NCBI RefSeq assembly: GCF_036178145.1 | Contig: NZ_CP108067.1 | Coordinates: 2,232,001-2,296,000 of the forward strand | Length of the DNA: 64,000 nucleotides | Direction of reading: 5' to 3' | Source of the DNA: Streptomyces sp. NBC_00273 | GTDB taxonomy: Bacteria; Actinomycetota; Actinomycetes; Streptomycetales; Streptomycetaceae | Shown here: in pieces, positions 7,545 through 16,313 of the stretch | Layout of the letters: each line of letters begins with the position of its first letter | Numbering within the stretch: position 1 is the stretch's first letter | Notes under the pieces: generated by a model | Database searches by the model: none | Seen by the model: only the letters and a program-made list of their open reading frames with translations | What the model was told of the DNA's origin: nothing | Made by a program: the position numbers and the translations under genes

Positions 7545-8702
7545 GTGTCGTTCACTCCCCCCACCCGCCGGTCCGTCCTCCGTACCTTCGCCGGAATCGG
7601 CGCCGCCGTCTTCGGTGCGGCGGCCTGCGGTCCCGCCGAGTCCGGTACGCGCCCCGGCGCCACCGGTTCCTCCCGGCCCAGCGCGGACGGAAAGCGCCGG
7701 TTCGGCGCCGAGTGGGAGAGCCACACCCGCACCTTCATGTCCTGGCCGGCCCTCGCCTCGGTCTGGGAGCAGGACCTGCCCTACGTACGCGAGGACATCG
7801 CGCGGATCGCGCGGGCCGTCGGCGACTACGAAGAAGTGATCATGATGGCCCGGCCCGACCAGGTGGCCGCGGCCCAGAAGGCCGTCGGCTCGCAGGTCGA
7901 GGTGATCCCCCTGGCCGTCGACGACCTGTGGGCCCGCGACACCGTCCCCGTGTTCGTCGAGGAGGGCACCAAGGTCGTCGGCGTCGACTTCAACTTCAAC
8001 GGCTGGGGCAACAAGCAGGAGCACACCAACGACGCCCAGGTCGGGCGCCTGCTGCTGCAGAAGTACCAGATCCCCAGGGTGCAGGCCCCGCTCGTCGCCG
8101 AGGGCGGTTCCTTCGAGACCGACGGCGAGGGCACCCTGATGGTCACCGAGAGCTCGATCGTCAACGACAACCGCAACAAGGGGAAGTCCCGGGACACCAT
8201 CGAGACCGAGCTCAAGCAGACCCTGGGCGTCCAGAAGGTCATCTGGCTGGCCGGCGTGCGCGGCGAGGACATCACCGACGCGCACGTGGACAGCCTCGTA
8301 CGCTTCACCGCTCCCGGTGTGGTCCTGCTGGACCGCGCCCACCCCAGCACCCCGCCGGACTCCTGGTCCCGCTCCGCCGACCAGGCGAAGTCCGTCCTGT
8401 CGAACGCGACGGACGCCCGCGGCCGCCGGTTCGAGGTCATCGACCTGCCGCAGCCCGACCTGAACCGGATCACGGGCGAGGGAGACGACTTCGTCTCCAC
8501 CTACGCCAACTTCTACGTCGCCAACGACTCCGTGTTCATGCCCCAGTTCGGCGACCGCAAGGCGGACGACCGCGCCCGCGGCATCCTGCGGGAGCACTTC
8601 CCCAAGCGGGACGTCGTCATGGTGAAGATCGACACCATCGCCTCGGGCGGCGGCGGCATCCACTGCTCCACCCACGACCAGCCCGGCAAGCCCGCTGCCT
8701 GA
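7545..8702 (+). CDS. aguA: Agmatine deiminase with Tat/lipoprotein signal
   Basis: A 385-residue agmatine deiminase. The start is GTG 7545 with CGGAG upstream. The N-terminus combines a twin-arginine motif (RRSVLRTFAG) with a lipobox ending GAAACG, so the mature enzyme is predicted to be a Tat-exported, lipid-anchored surface protein. Catalytic motifs are complete: WARDTVP, AEGGSFETDGEG, DITDAHVDS and GGGGIHC. It is closer to the secreted aguA2 than to aguA1 (shared DITD and SGGGGIHC blocks), suggesting duplication of the exported form. The next gene starts 49 bp downstream and may be cotranscribed. Confidence 0.9.
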   Translation: MSFTPPTRRSVLRTFAGIGAAVFGAAACGPAESGTRPGATGSSRPSADGKRRFGAEWESHTRTFMSWPALASVWEQDLPYVREDIARIARAVGDYEEVIMMARPDQVAAAQKAVGSQVEVIPLAVDDLWARDTVPVFVEEGTKVVGVDFNFNGWGNKQEHTNDAQVGRLLLQKYQIPRVQAPLVAEGGSFETDGEGTLMVTESSIVNDNRNKGKSRDTIETELKQTLGVQKVIWLAGVRGEDITDAHVDSLVRFTAPGVVLLDRAHPSTPPDSWSRSADQAKSVLSNATDARGRRFEVIDLPQPDLNRITGEGDDFVSTYANFYVANDSVFMPQFGDRKADDRARGILREHFPKRDVVMVKIDTIASGGGGIHCSTHDQPGKPAA

Positions 8703-8751
8703 TCCGCCCCGCACGCGCCCCGCGCCCGCGCCCCGCACCACCGGAGACACC

Positions 8752-9627
8752 GTGTCGAACTCCCACCGCCCCGCACGCCGGGTCCCGCTGCTGCCGGGCC
8801 TGGTCCTGATCGCCATCGTCGCGGCGGTCACCGTGGGAGCGTGGCTCCAGTTCGGGGAACGCCAGGCGCTGGACACGGTGTACACGGCGGGGCGCGCCGA
8901 CCGGGACCGCATCGACATCGACGCCACGATCCAGCGCGTCGACGCCGCGGGCCGCGAGATGACGCTGCGCGTCCTGGTCACTCCCCGGGGCGCCCTGGCC
9001 GACCCCGACGGGGTCTCCCCCGCCGAGGACCTCACCGTCCAGACCTCGACGGCCACCCGGGGCGACCTGACGTTCAAGGCGCACCAGCGCATCGCCACGA
9101 CGGACCTGCCCGTGGCCCTCACGGGCGGTTCGATCACGGACTACCCGTTCGACGCCTACGGGGCGGACGTCGAATTCGGTGCGGTGTTCGGCGGCGAGAA
9201 GGTCCCGGTCCGCGTCACGCTCTCCAACAACGACGTCCTGTTCTCGGCGACGGTCGACGCCTCCACGGTGCAGGGCATCGCGGTCCTCGACATCGGGCTG
9301 GCGCGGTCCAACAGCGTCTTCATCTTCGCGGTCTTCATGATGCTCGCCATGTGGGCGCTCGCCGTCTCGGTCCTGATCGGCGGCTGGTACCTGGTCACCC
9401 GCCGCAAGGGCCTGACCTGGCCCGCCCTCGGCTGGATGGCCGCGACCCTCTTCGCGCTGGCCGCCTTCCGCAACACGGCCCCGGGCACCCCGCCCATCGG
9501 GTGCCTGCTCGACTACATCGCCTTCCTCTGGGCGGAGACGGTCATCGCGTTCTGCCTCATCACGGTGGTCATCACGGGCATCCGCGCCGAACCCCCGGCG
9601 ACGCCCCCCACGGACGCGCCCTCGTAG
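8752..9627 (+). CDS. DUF4436-type membrane protein
   Basis: A 291-residue protein starting at GTG 8752 with CCGGAGA upstream. One N-terminal membrane segment (LLPGLVLIAIVAAVTVGAW) is followed by an extracytoplasmic beta-rich region with an ITDYPFDAYGADVEF block. About three C-terminal membrane helices come next (IFAVFMMLAMWALAVSVLIG; WPALGWMAATLFALAAF; YIAFLWAETVIAFCLITVV). This layout fits the actinobacterial DUF4436 family, whose function is unknown. It is probably cotranscribed with aguA3; whether it has a role in agmatine handling is not shown by the sequence. It converges on the acyltransferase gene with a 26-bp gap. Confidence 0.75.
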   Translation: MSNSHRPARRVPLLPGLVLIAIVAAVTVGAWLQFGERQALDTVYTAGRADRDRIDIDATIQRVDAAGREMTLRVLVTPRGALADPDGVSPAEDLTVQTSTATRGDLTFKAHQRIATTDLPVALTGGSITDYPFDAYGADVEFGAVFGGEKVPVRVTLSNNDVLFSATVDASTVQGIAVLDIGLARSNSVFIFAVFMMLAMWALAVSVLIGGWYLVTRRKGLTWPALGWMAATLFALAAFRNTAPGTPPIGCLLDYIAFLWAETVIAFCLITVVITGIRAEPPATPPTDAPS

Positions 9628-9653
9628 GTGCGGGTGGGACGCGGGCGGCCCCG

Positions 9654-10940
9654 TCAGTCGGCGGCACGGCGCCTGCCCCGTCCGCGGCGCGGATAGGGGA
9701 AGAGCCGCGGCGAACGCTTGGCGGCCACGTCCTCCACCCAGCCGAAGGCCAGCACGAGCACCACGAGCAGCGGGAGCGCCACCAGCAGCGTGAACCATTG
9801 GCTGGCCAGCAGCCACTGGAAGTGCGCGTAGACGAAGGGGACGCTCCAGAGCGGGTCGATCAGCGGGACGGCGGCCACCAGGGCGACTTCGTGCCAGAGG
9901 TAGACGCTGACGGCGCGCGCGTTGAGCAGGCTGATCAGGCCGTTCCAGCGTTCCAGCGGCCTGGGCCAGCGCTCCCAGTACGGGCTGACGTGGAGCAGGA
10001 GGGCGACGAAGCCGAAGGACCACAGGGCCTGGGCAATGGGCCAGGCCTCGATGTCGGTCGACACGGTCGGATCGGCCGGACGGGTCTGCAGGTACCAGAA
10101 GCCGGCCACCATGATCAGCGGTGCGACGGACGGCAGCACGTACTGCGGGATCTTCTTCAGCAGCCCCTCCTGGTGGGCCATGCCGAGGATCCAGCAGGCG
10201 CCGAAGGTGGCGAAGTCGTTGGCGGTCTCCCAGAGCCGGCCGTAGACGAACTCCTGGTCGGCGAAGAACACGTTCATGACGATCACCATCGCCAGCGGAG
10301 CGGCCAGCGCCGCCACCGGGAACCGTCGCAGTGCCCGGAGCAGCAGCGGCGAGAGAAGGACGTACCACAGGTACGCGCGCAGGTACCAGAGCGGGACGAT
10401 GACCTGCGCCGCCCAGGTGTCTTCCACGAACGGGAAGCCGGCCAGCTCCTCCGCGTACGGCGGGGTGCTCAGCGGCAGGATCCAGAAGGCCAGCTTGGCC
10501 CACCACCAGGTGGGGTGGCCCTCGGACCGGGGGCCCCAGCCGGCATGGATCTGGAGGCCGATCACGATGGCGCCGAACAGCCACATCGGCGGCAGCAGGC
10601 GGCGCAGTCGGCCGCGGACCACGCCGAGGGCGGGGCGGCTGAGCGAGCGGGCCATCAGCGAGCCGGCCAGCGCGAACATCACGCCCATCGACGGGAAGGC
10701 GAGGGGCAGCCAGAACCAGACGAAGTTGTGGTAGAGCACCACGCGGCCCAGTGCCAGCGCGCGCAGCAGGTCGAGATAGCGGTCCCGGCCGCCGTTGCGT
10801 TCGGCTGGCGGCTGCGCCCGCAGCTCCGGTGCAGGTATCGGCTCCGGGTCGGGCTCCCGCCCCGGCTCGGCTCGCAGTGCGGCCGGAACTCGCAACTGCA
10901 CGGTGTCCCTGGTGCGACCGAGGTCGAAGGATGCGGTCAC
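9654..10940 (-). CDS. Membrane acyltransferase (acyltransferase 3 family)
   Basis: A 428-residue polytopic protein with about ten hydrophobic helices. The first begins after DRYLDLLRALALGRVVLYHN, the conserved entry helix of acyltransferase family 3 with its histidine. A YLWHEVALVAAVPLI segment near the C-terminus is also typical. GTG 10940 is chosen because it overlaps the stop of the upstream glycosyltransferase gene (GTGA), implying translational coupling; the longer open frame upstream is antisense noise. The role is probably O- or N-acyl decoration of the polysaccharide made by the preceding enzyme (inference from the operon). Confidence 0.85.
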   Translation of the reverse strand: MTASFDLGRTRDTVQLRVPAALRAEPGREPDPEPIPAPELRAQPPAERNGGRDRYLDLLRALALGRVVLYHNFVWFWLPLAFPSMGVMFALAGSLMARSLSRPALGVVRGRLRRLLPPMWLFGAIVIGLQIHAGWGPRSEGHPTWWWAKLAFWILPLSTPPYAEELAGFPFVEDTWAAQVIVPLWYLRAYLWYVLLSPLLLRALRRFPVAALAAPLAMVIVMNVFFADQEFVYGRLWETANDFATFGACWILGMAHQEGLLKKIPQYVLPSVAPLIMVAGFWYLQTRPADPTVSTDIEAWPIAQALWSFGFVALLLHVSPYWERWPRPLERWNGLISLLNARAVSVYLWHEVALVAAVPLIDPLWSVPFVYAHFQWLLASQWFTLLVALPLLVVLVLAFGWVEDVAAKRSPRLFPYPRRGRGRRRAAD

Positions 10941-13093
10941 GCTCTGGCCTCCACCGGTACGACGACCTCGCCGGTGCGCCGGAGCTTCTGCCAGCGCAGC
11001 CGGCCACCGGTCAGCGCCGTGATCGCGGACTGCAACAGGACGATGTACATGAGCTGCCGGTAGACCAGTTGCTGGATCGGCAGGCTGATCAGGTGCCAGG
11101 GCTTCTCGCGGTCGAGCCGGAAGGCGTACCAGGACAGGGCGGCCTGGAGCAGGATGAAGCCACCCCAGCTGGTGAGGGTGATCGGGGCGTCCCCGAACAG
11201 CACGCCGTACAGCAGGAACATGTCGACGAGCGGTGCCAGGAGCGGGGCAACCACGCCGAACAGCACGACGAGCGGCAGCCCGAGTCGCCCGAAGCGGCCG
11301 GCCGGACCGCGGGAGGTCACCGCGCCCCGGTGCTTCCACATCGCCTGCATGCTGCCGTAGCTCCAGCGGTAGCGCTGGGACCAGAGCTGCGGGAGGCTGG
11401 TGGGCGCCTCGGTCCAGGCGCGGGCGTGCTCGGCGTAGACGACCCGCCAGCCGTCGCAGAGCATCGCGATGGTGATGTCGGTGTCCTCGGCGAGGGTGTC
11501 GTCGCTCATCCCGCCGACCCGGCGCAGGGCCTCCTTGCGGAAGGCGCCGACCGCACCGGGGATGGTCGGGATGACACCCAGCATGTCGTACATCCGGCGG
11601 TCCAGGTTGTGGCCGAGGACGTACTCGATGTGCTGCCAGGCGCCGATCAGGCTCTCGCGGTTGCCGACCTTGGCGTTGCCCGCGACCGCACCGATCGCCG
11701 GATCGCCGAAGGGCTGGACCAGCTCGCGGACGGTGGACGGCTCGAAGACGGTGTCGCCGTCCATCATCACGATGATGTCGTGCGAGGCCGCCGCGATACC
11801 GGTGTTGAGCGCGCTGGACTTGCCGCCGTTGACCTGGCGGATCAACCGGACGAACGGCATGGCCATCTCCTCGACCATGTCCGCCGTGCCGTCCGTGGAG
11901 CCGTCGTCGATGACGATCACCTCGATCGGATGGTCGCTGGCGGCCAGGGAGTGGAGGGTGTTGGCTATGCACTCGCGTTCGTTGTAGGCCGGGACCAGTA
12001 CGGTGACCCGTTCGGTCACCGGTGGTCCCCAGGCGTCGCGCCGCTTGGAGCGGCGGGCGTGGATCGGTGCAAGAACGATCATCAGCGCGAAGCGGCCGAA
12101 GTTGAGGAAGCCGACGAGGGCCAGCAGCCAGACCAGCACCGGCAGGGTGTGCACGGCGACCTGGGTGGCCCAGATGAACCCCTTGCCCGCCCACAGCTGG
12201 AATCCGCTCACCGGCACCGTCGCGCTGGAGGCGCCGAGCGCCTCGGAGATGGTGGTGAAGCGGTAGCCCTGGGCCTGCAGACGGTCGATGATCTGCACGA
12301 GCGCGGCGAGGGTCTGGGTACGGTCGCCACCCGCGTCGTGCAGCAGGATCAGCGCACCGGCACCGGGCTTGGCCGGCATCGCCGCCTTGACGATGGCGTC
12401 CACGCCGGGGCGCTTCCAGTCGTCGGTGTCGCGGTCGATGAACGCGGTGAGGTAGCCGCGCGCACCGACGTACTTGATGACCGGATAGTTCCAGTCGTCC
12501 ATCGCAGTGGCGTCGGAGGAGTACGGCGGGCGGAACAGCGCGGAGTGGACGCCCGCGACCCCGGCGAGTGCCAGCTGCGTCTGCGCCAGCTCCCAGCTGA
12601 TCCGGGCATGGGACTGGTACACCAGGTCGGGGTGGGTGAAGGTGTGCACGCCGAGTTCGTGGCCGCCCGCGACGATCCGGCGGATCAGCTCGGGATTGCG
12701 CGTGGTCATCGCGCCGGTCACGAAGAAGTCAGCCCGCACCTTGCGGGCGGCGAGCACCTCCAGGATCTTCGGGGTCCACTCCGGCGAGGGGCCGTCGTCG
12801 AAGCTCAGCACCGCGGTCCGGTCGGGGATGTGGTGGCTCACCGGGTGCTCGTTCTTGGCTCCGCGCGCGTCGATGACCGGACCGCCCTTGAGCAGCTCCT
12901 CCGGCACGGTCGTCTTGTCGACCGAGACCGCGATCCGGGAGTCGTGGAACGCCTCGTTGGTAGCGAGGCCGCGCAGGACGAGGAGCGCCAGCAGGCAGGC
13001 CAGCAGTGACAGCGGCATGAAGAAGCGCAGCGGCGGCGCGGCCAGTCGGCGCGGCCTGAGCAGGGACTGCCGGCGGCGCTGGTGGCGGGACAA
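10937..13093 (-). CDS. Bifunctional polysaccharide deacetylase / family 2 glycosyltransferase (MatB-like)
   Basis: A 718-residue fusion starting at TTG 13093 with AGGAG upstream. After an N-terminal membrane anchor (about residues 28-46) comes a NodB deacetylase domain with the SFDDGP metal motif and the HTFTHPD histidine motif. A transmembrane stretch (about 300-335) leads to a processive GT2 domain with VLVPAYNE, DDGSTDG, MDGDTVFEP, EDTDITI and QRYRWSYG, and further C-terminal helices. The polymer would be made at the inner face and deacetylated outside. This architecture matches Streptomyces MatB, reported to make a poly-N-acetylglucosamine-like adhesin (established knowledge; orthology not proven here). 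It is cotranscribed with the flanking small membrane protein and acyltransferase. Confidence 0.88.
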   Translation of the reverse strand: MSRHQRRRQSLLRPRRLAAPPLRFFMPLSLLACLLALLVLRGLATNEAFHDSRIAVSVDKTTVPEELLKGGPVIDARGAKNEHPVSHHIPDRTAVLSFDDGPSPEWTPKILEVLAARKVRADFFVTGAMTTRNPELIRRIVAGGHELGVHTFTHPDLVYQSHARISWELAQTQLALAGVAGVHSALFRPPYSSDATAMDDWNYPVIKYVGARGYLTAFIDRDTDDWKRPGVDAIVKAAMPAKPGAGALILLHDAGGDRTQTLAALVQIIDRLQAQGYRFTTISEALGASSATVPVSGFQLWAGKGFIWATQVAVHTLPVLVWLLALVGFLNFGRFALMIVLAPIHARRSKRRDAWGPPVTERVTVLVPAYNERECIANTLHSLAASDHPIEVIVIDDGSTDGTADMVEEMAMPFVRLIRQVNGGKSSALNTGIAAASHDIIVMMDGDTVFEPSTVRELVQPFGDPAIGAVAGNAKVGNRESLIGAWQHIEYVLGHNLDRRMYDMLGVIPTIPGAVGAFRKEALRRVGGMSDDTLAEDTDITIAMLCDGWRVVYAEHARAWTEAPTSLPQLWSQRYRWSYGSMQAMWKHRGAVTSRGPAGRFGRLGLPLVVLFGVVAPLLAPLVDMFLLYGVLFGDAPITLTSWGGFILLQAALSWYAFRLDREKPWHLISLPIQQLVYRQLMYIVLLQSAITALTGGRLRWQKLRRTGEVVVPVEARA

Positions 13094-13123
13094 TGACGCT
13101 CCTGGAGATGGCGGTGCGGGTGA

Positions 13124-13633
13124 TCAGGGTTGCTTGGCCGGCCGGCCGGAAGGCTTCGCCCCGCGTGCCGCAGTGGCTCCGGGCTTCGGCGTCGCACCGG
13201 TCTTCGGTGTCGCACCGGTCTTCGAGGTGGTGGCCGCGACCTTCGAGGTGGCGGCCGAGTGCTTCGCCTGGGGGGTCGCGGACCGCGCGACCGTCCGGGG
13301 TGCGGACGAGGCGGTCGAAGCGACTGAAGCGGACGACGGGGTGGGCGACGGCGCGGGTGGGGGCGACGGGGCGGGCGGCCGCGAGGGTTGCGCGGGTATG
13401 CCCATCGCCGGGGCGTCCGCCTGCACACCGATCAGGCTGCTGCCCATGGCGACCGCCAGGATCGCGCCGACCACGGAGACCGGCCAGCCGACGCACCGCA
13501 GCAGACGGCCGCGCGACCCCGACTGGTCGACGAAGACCGGTGCGCACGCCGGCTCCTCGAAACTCGACTTGTACATGCCAGACGGTGCCTCGCGCGCCGA
13601 TTCGCGTTCGACGGAAGTGATGACAGGGCGCAC
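13124..13633 (-). CDS. Small single-span membrane protein with Ala/Pro/Thr-rich tail
   Basis: A 169-residue protein starting at GTG 13633 (GAAAGG upstream). It has a cytoplasmic N-terminus, one membrane helix (VGWPVSVVGAILAVAMGSSL) and a low-complexity exported tail rich in Pro, Ala, Ser, Thr and Lys, including ATSKTGATPKTGATPKPGAT repeats. No family is recognised. It is the first gene of the three-gene polysaccharide operon, 30 bp before the deacetylase/glycosyltransferase gene, and could be an accessory or wall-spanning partner. It occupies the position of MatA relative to MatB, but the sequence gives no proof of that relation. Confidence 0.65.
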   Translation of the reverse strand: MRPVITSVERESAREAPSGMYKSSFEEPACAPVFVDQSGSRGRLLRCVGWPVSVVGAILAVAMGSSLIGVQADAPAMGIPAQPSRPPAPSPPPAPSPTPSSASVASTASSAPRTVARSATPQAKHSAATSKVAATTSKTGATPKTGATPKPGATAARGAKPSGRPAKQP

Positions 13634-13997
13634 CTTGCGAGGCCTTTCAGTGCAGGGTACGTAGACCGCGGAACCGCAGAGCGAACGCTAGTGCACCGGC
13701 CACATTCAATTGGTGCACGATGTGCGAATTTGATGGGATCTGCTCAGGTGCCGTAATCAGATTGAAATGCCTACCGATAGGTACCTACTCACGGGCCCCC
13801 GCACAATCCGCGTACTGATCGCACGTGTCCGGCCGGTGACATTCGCTTTCTCCCGACACCATCACCACCGCCGTGACCGCGTGCGCAACGCCGTCCGGGC
13901 CGTCGTTAGGATGACCCCTTCGTGCGACCGGTAATGGTCGTTGATCCTTTTCTAAAGAGCGTGTCCAGGTACCGCCTTTACGCCCTCAGGAGCCTGT
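13634..13997. promoter_or_regulatory. Divergent promoter region of the polysaccharide operon and GH16-like lipoprotein
   Basis: A 364-bp gap with clearly lower GC than its surroundings, between divergent genes. It contains the perfect 10-bp palindrome TAGGTACCTA (13778-13787) inside a larger TACC-GATA-GGTA inverted repeat, a plausible regulator site. No coding sequence is supported. Confidence 0.45.
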
Positions 13998-14942
13998 GTG
14001 AGCCAGCCCCGTCGCACCCCTCGTCGCCGCGCGTGGACCGTGCTCACGCTGCCCGCCCTGCTGTGCGCAGTCGCCGCGTGTTCCGGCGGCTCCCCGTCCG
14101 GCGAGGGGGCCGATGACGCCGCCCCGAGCGCCGCGCCGACCCCGTCCGGACCGCCGGGAACCCTGTTCGACAACTTCCACTACAGCGGCCCCGACGACCC
14201 CTCGCTCGCCGCCCACGGTTGGCAGGTCCGTACCGACGGGGGTGGCCCGGGGATCAAGGACACCTGGTCCACCACCGGTGCCGGCTTCCCCTCCGACACG
14301 ACGGCCCAGGGGGGCAGGGTCCTGCAGCTACGGTCCTCCACCGACGGCACCAAGGAGGGCACTCGGCAGGTCGAGGTGCAGAGCACCGGCACCGGCCTCT
14401 TCACGGGGACGTACGCCGCTCGCGTCTACCTCAGCGACAAGCCCACGAGCGGTCGCGACGGCGACCACGTCGTCGAGACCTTCTTTCCGATTTCCGCCTC
14501 GGACGCTTCGACGAACTACAGCGAACTCGACTACGAGTACCTGCCGAACGGCGGCTGGGGTTCGGTGGGACCACAACTCGACACCACGAGCTGGTTCAAG
14601 GCCGATCCGCCGGACCGGGTAACTCACGCACTCAAAAAGCGCGTTGCGGGCTGGCACCTCTTGATGATCACCGCCATGAACGGAAAGGCCACCTACTCCC
14701 TCGACGGCAAGGAGCTGTTCACCAGTTCCGGAAAGTACGTCGCGCGCGAAGAGATGGACGTCCACTTCAGCAATTGGTTCATCGACCTTCCCTTCACCGG
14801 CGGTCCGCGGACGTGGGACATGAAAGTCAACTGGTTCTACTACAAAGCCGGTGAGGTCGTTTCCCAGGCGGATGTCCAGAGAACGGTGGACGGCTTCTAC
14901 AGTTCCGGCATCAACCACATCAACACCGTGCCGAAGTCCTGA
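13998..14942 (+). CDS. Secreted lipoprotein with GH16-like glycosidase domain
   Basis: A 314-residue protein from GTG 13998. The signal peptide ends in a lipobox (CAVAAC, lipidated Cys28), followed by a Ser/Pro/Ala linker and a beta-rich domain. Residues 176-180 read ELDYE, matching the ExDxE catalytic signature of glycoside hydrolase family 16, within SELDYEYLPNGGWG. The Trp-rich C-terminal part (TWDMKVNWFYYKAG) also fits a lectin-like jelly roll. It is divergent from the polysaccharide operon and could trim or release the same polymer (inference). The GH16 assignment rests on motif and fold pattern, not on an alignment. Confidence 0.7.
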   Translation: MSQPRRTPRRRAWTVLTLPALLCAVAACSGGSPSGEGADDAAPSAAPTPSGPPGTLFDNFHYSGPDDPSLAAHGWQVRTDGGGPGIKDTWSTTGAGFPSDTTAQGGRVLQLRSSTDGTKEGTRQVEVQSTGTGLFTGTYAARVYLSDKPTSGRDGDHVVETFFPISASDASTNYSELDYEYLPNGGWGSVGPQLDTTSWFKADPPDRVTHALKKRVAGWHLLMITAMNGKATYSLDGKELFTSSGKYVAREEMDVHFSNWFIDLPFTGGPRTWDMKVNWFYYKAGEVVSQADVQRTVDGFYSSGINHINTVPKS

Positions 14943-15009
14943 CCCCGGTCCGGGTTCCGTGAACGGATGCGATGGCCGAAGCCGAACAGGACGTCGACGG
15001 GTGGAGGTT

Positions 15010-15049
15010 CGGGGTGGGCGGGCCCGCCCGGTGCGGCCCGCCCACCCCG
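15010..15049. terminator. Bidirectional terminator between convergent genes
   Basis: A perfect 15-bp stem (CGGGGTGGGCGGGCC and its complement) with a 10-nt loop lies between the GH16-like gene and the convergent esterase gene. It has no U-tract, as is usual in actinobacteria. Confidence 0.75.
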
Positions 15050-15053
15050 ACGG

Positions 15054-16313
15054 TCAGCCGACCGCCACGATCTCGTTCACGATCCATGCGCCGAGTTCTT
15101 CGGTCATGGTGGTGTGTCCCTCGTTGCGGCTGGCACACACGAAGGCGTCGAGCGCGCTGTGCTCCGGTGCGATCGGACGGTGGAGCACCTTCGGGTCGTC
15201 GATCTCACCGGCCGCGACGGCACTGATGCTGGGGATGAAGCAGGACGTGCGGATGACCTCCGGGTCCACGGCGTTGCCGAGGAGACCCATGAGGAGGGCG
15301 GCCAAGCCGAAGCTGCCCGGGTCGCCGGCGGGGGACGGCATGGTGAACAGGCCGCCGGGAGCGCCGTCGACGTCGGGCAGCCCGCTGGTGCGGACCGAGA
15401 TCGGCTCCTCGCCCGTCTTCTGCAGGCGTGCGACCACCTGGTCCCCCTGCGCCTGGGTCTTGAGCCACGTGTCGTGCAGCGTTTCACCGTCGCACCTCAC
15501 CGCGGTCGCATCGGGCCGGACGCCGTTGCCGACGCCGGTGTCCACTCCGTTGGCGACACCGATCTTCCGGACCTGGCGCGGCCACCCGCCGAGTGCGTCG
15601 AGCTCCTTCAGGAACTCCACCCGCTCCGGAGCCTGGTTGGGGGTCTCCGTGGCCTTTCCGATGTGCCACCGCGCCATCTGCTTCGCGGCGGGGCTGTTGA
15701 GCAGGCCGGAGAACTGGCGCAGGACGGGGCCGATGCCGTCCGCGTCTCCCCACTTGTCCGTCGCGAAGTGCGTGAAGGCTTGCAGGGCGACGGGGAACCA
15801 TCCGCCGTGGTGGGGAGAGTCGTAGGAGAAGTAGAGGGACGTCTCGTGGTCGGGCAGCGCGGGGTCCTGCTCCATCTTGGCGAGCGCGTAGCGGGTGACC
15901 ATTCCGCCCATGCTGAATCCACCCACGGCCAGCTTCGCCCGACCGACCCGCTCGGCAATGGCGCGGCGGATGCAGTCGATGGCGGTGTCGGCGTTGGCCG
16001 TGATCGATGCCGTCCGGTCGTCGTAGCCCAGGATGATCACGTCCCGGCCGGTCGCGTGGAGTTCGGAGACGAAGCGGTATTCGCTGTTCTCCTCCAGGCC
16101 GTGCCAGAGCTGGTCGAGGTCGCTCGACCCGCCGGAGAAGCCGTCGGAGAGGATGACGGGCCTGATGAGCTGCCTGCGGTTCAGCGGACTGTAGTAGACC
16201 CAGGCCGTGCCTCCGGCGAGGTTCCATTCGTCATGCGGCTCCGGCGCGGGCGGGTACGAGGAGCGGGTCCCGGGGGCGACCGGTCCCCAGACGTCGACGA
16301 CAGGGGTGGACAT
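15054..16313 (-). CDS. Alpha/beta-hydrolase (lipase/esterase-like)
   Basis: A 419-residue protein starting at ATG 16313 behind AAGGAGT. It has the nucleophile elbow GFSMGG (GxSxG class) in AKLAVGGFSMGGMVTRYAL, an upstream DGFSGGSSD segment and DVIILGYDDRTASI. A likely catalytic His lies near the C-terminus (RNEGHTTMTEELG). There is no signal peptide, so it is probably cytoplasmic. The family resembles actinobacterial PGAP1/DUF676-like esterases, but the substrate cannot be read from the sequence. The long C-terminal region (HRPIAPEHSALDAFVCASRN) looks like a lid or substrate domain. It is monocistronic and convergent with the GH16-like gene. Confidence 0.7.
   Translation of the reverse strand: MSTPVVDVWGPVAPGTRSSYPPAPEPHDEWNLAGGTAWVYYSPLNRRQLIRPVILSDGFSGGSSDLDQLWHGLEENSEYRFVSELHATGRDVIILGYDDRTASITANADTAIDCIRRAIAERVGRAKLAVGGFSMGGMVTRYALAKMEQDPALPDHETSLYFSYDSPHHGGWFPVALQAFTHFATDKWGDADGIGPVLRQFSGLLNSPAAKQMARWHIGKATETPNQAPERVEFLKELDALGGWPRQVRKIGVANGVDTGVGNGVRPDATAVRCDGETLHDTWLKTQAQGDQVVARLQKTGEEPISVRTSGLPDVDGAPGGLFTMPSPAGDPGSFGLAALLMGLLGNAVDPEVIRTSCFIPSISAVAAGEIDDPKVLHRPIAPEHSALDAFVCASRNEGHTTMTEELGAWIVNEIVAVG

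Noticed and set aside
8617..11007. Long 796-codon minus frame spanning DUF4436 and the acyltransferase
   Set aside because: Out of frame with both real genes, Arg/Pro-rich and without any family motif.
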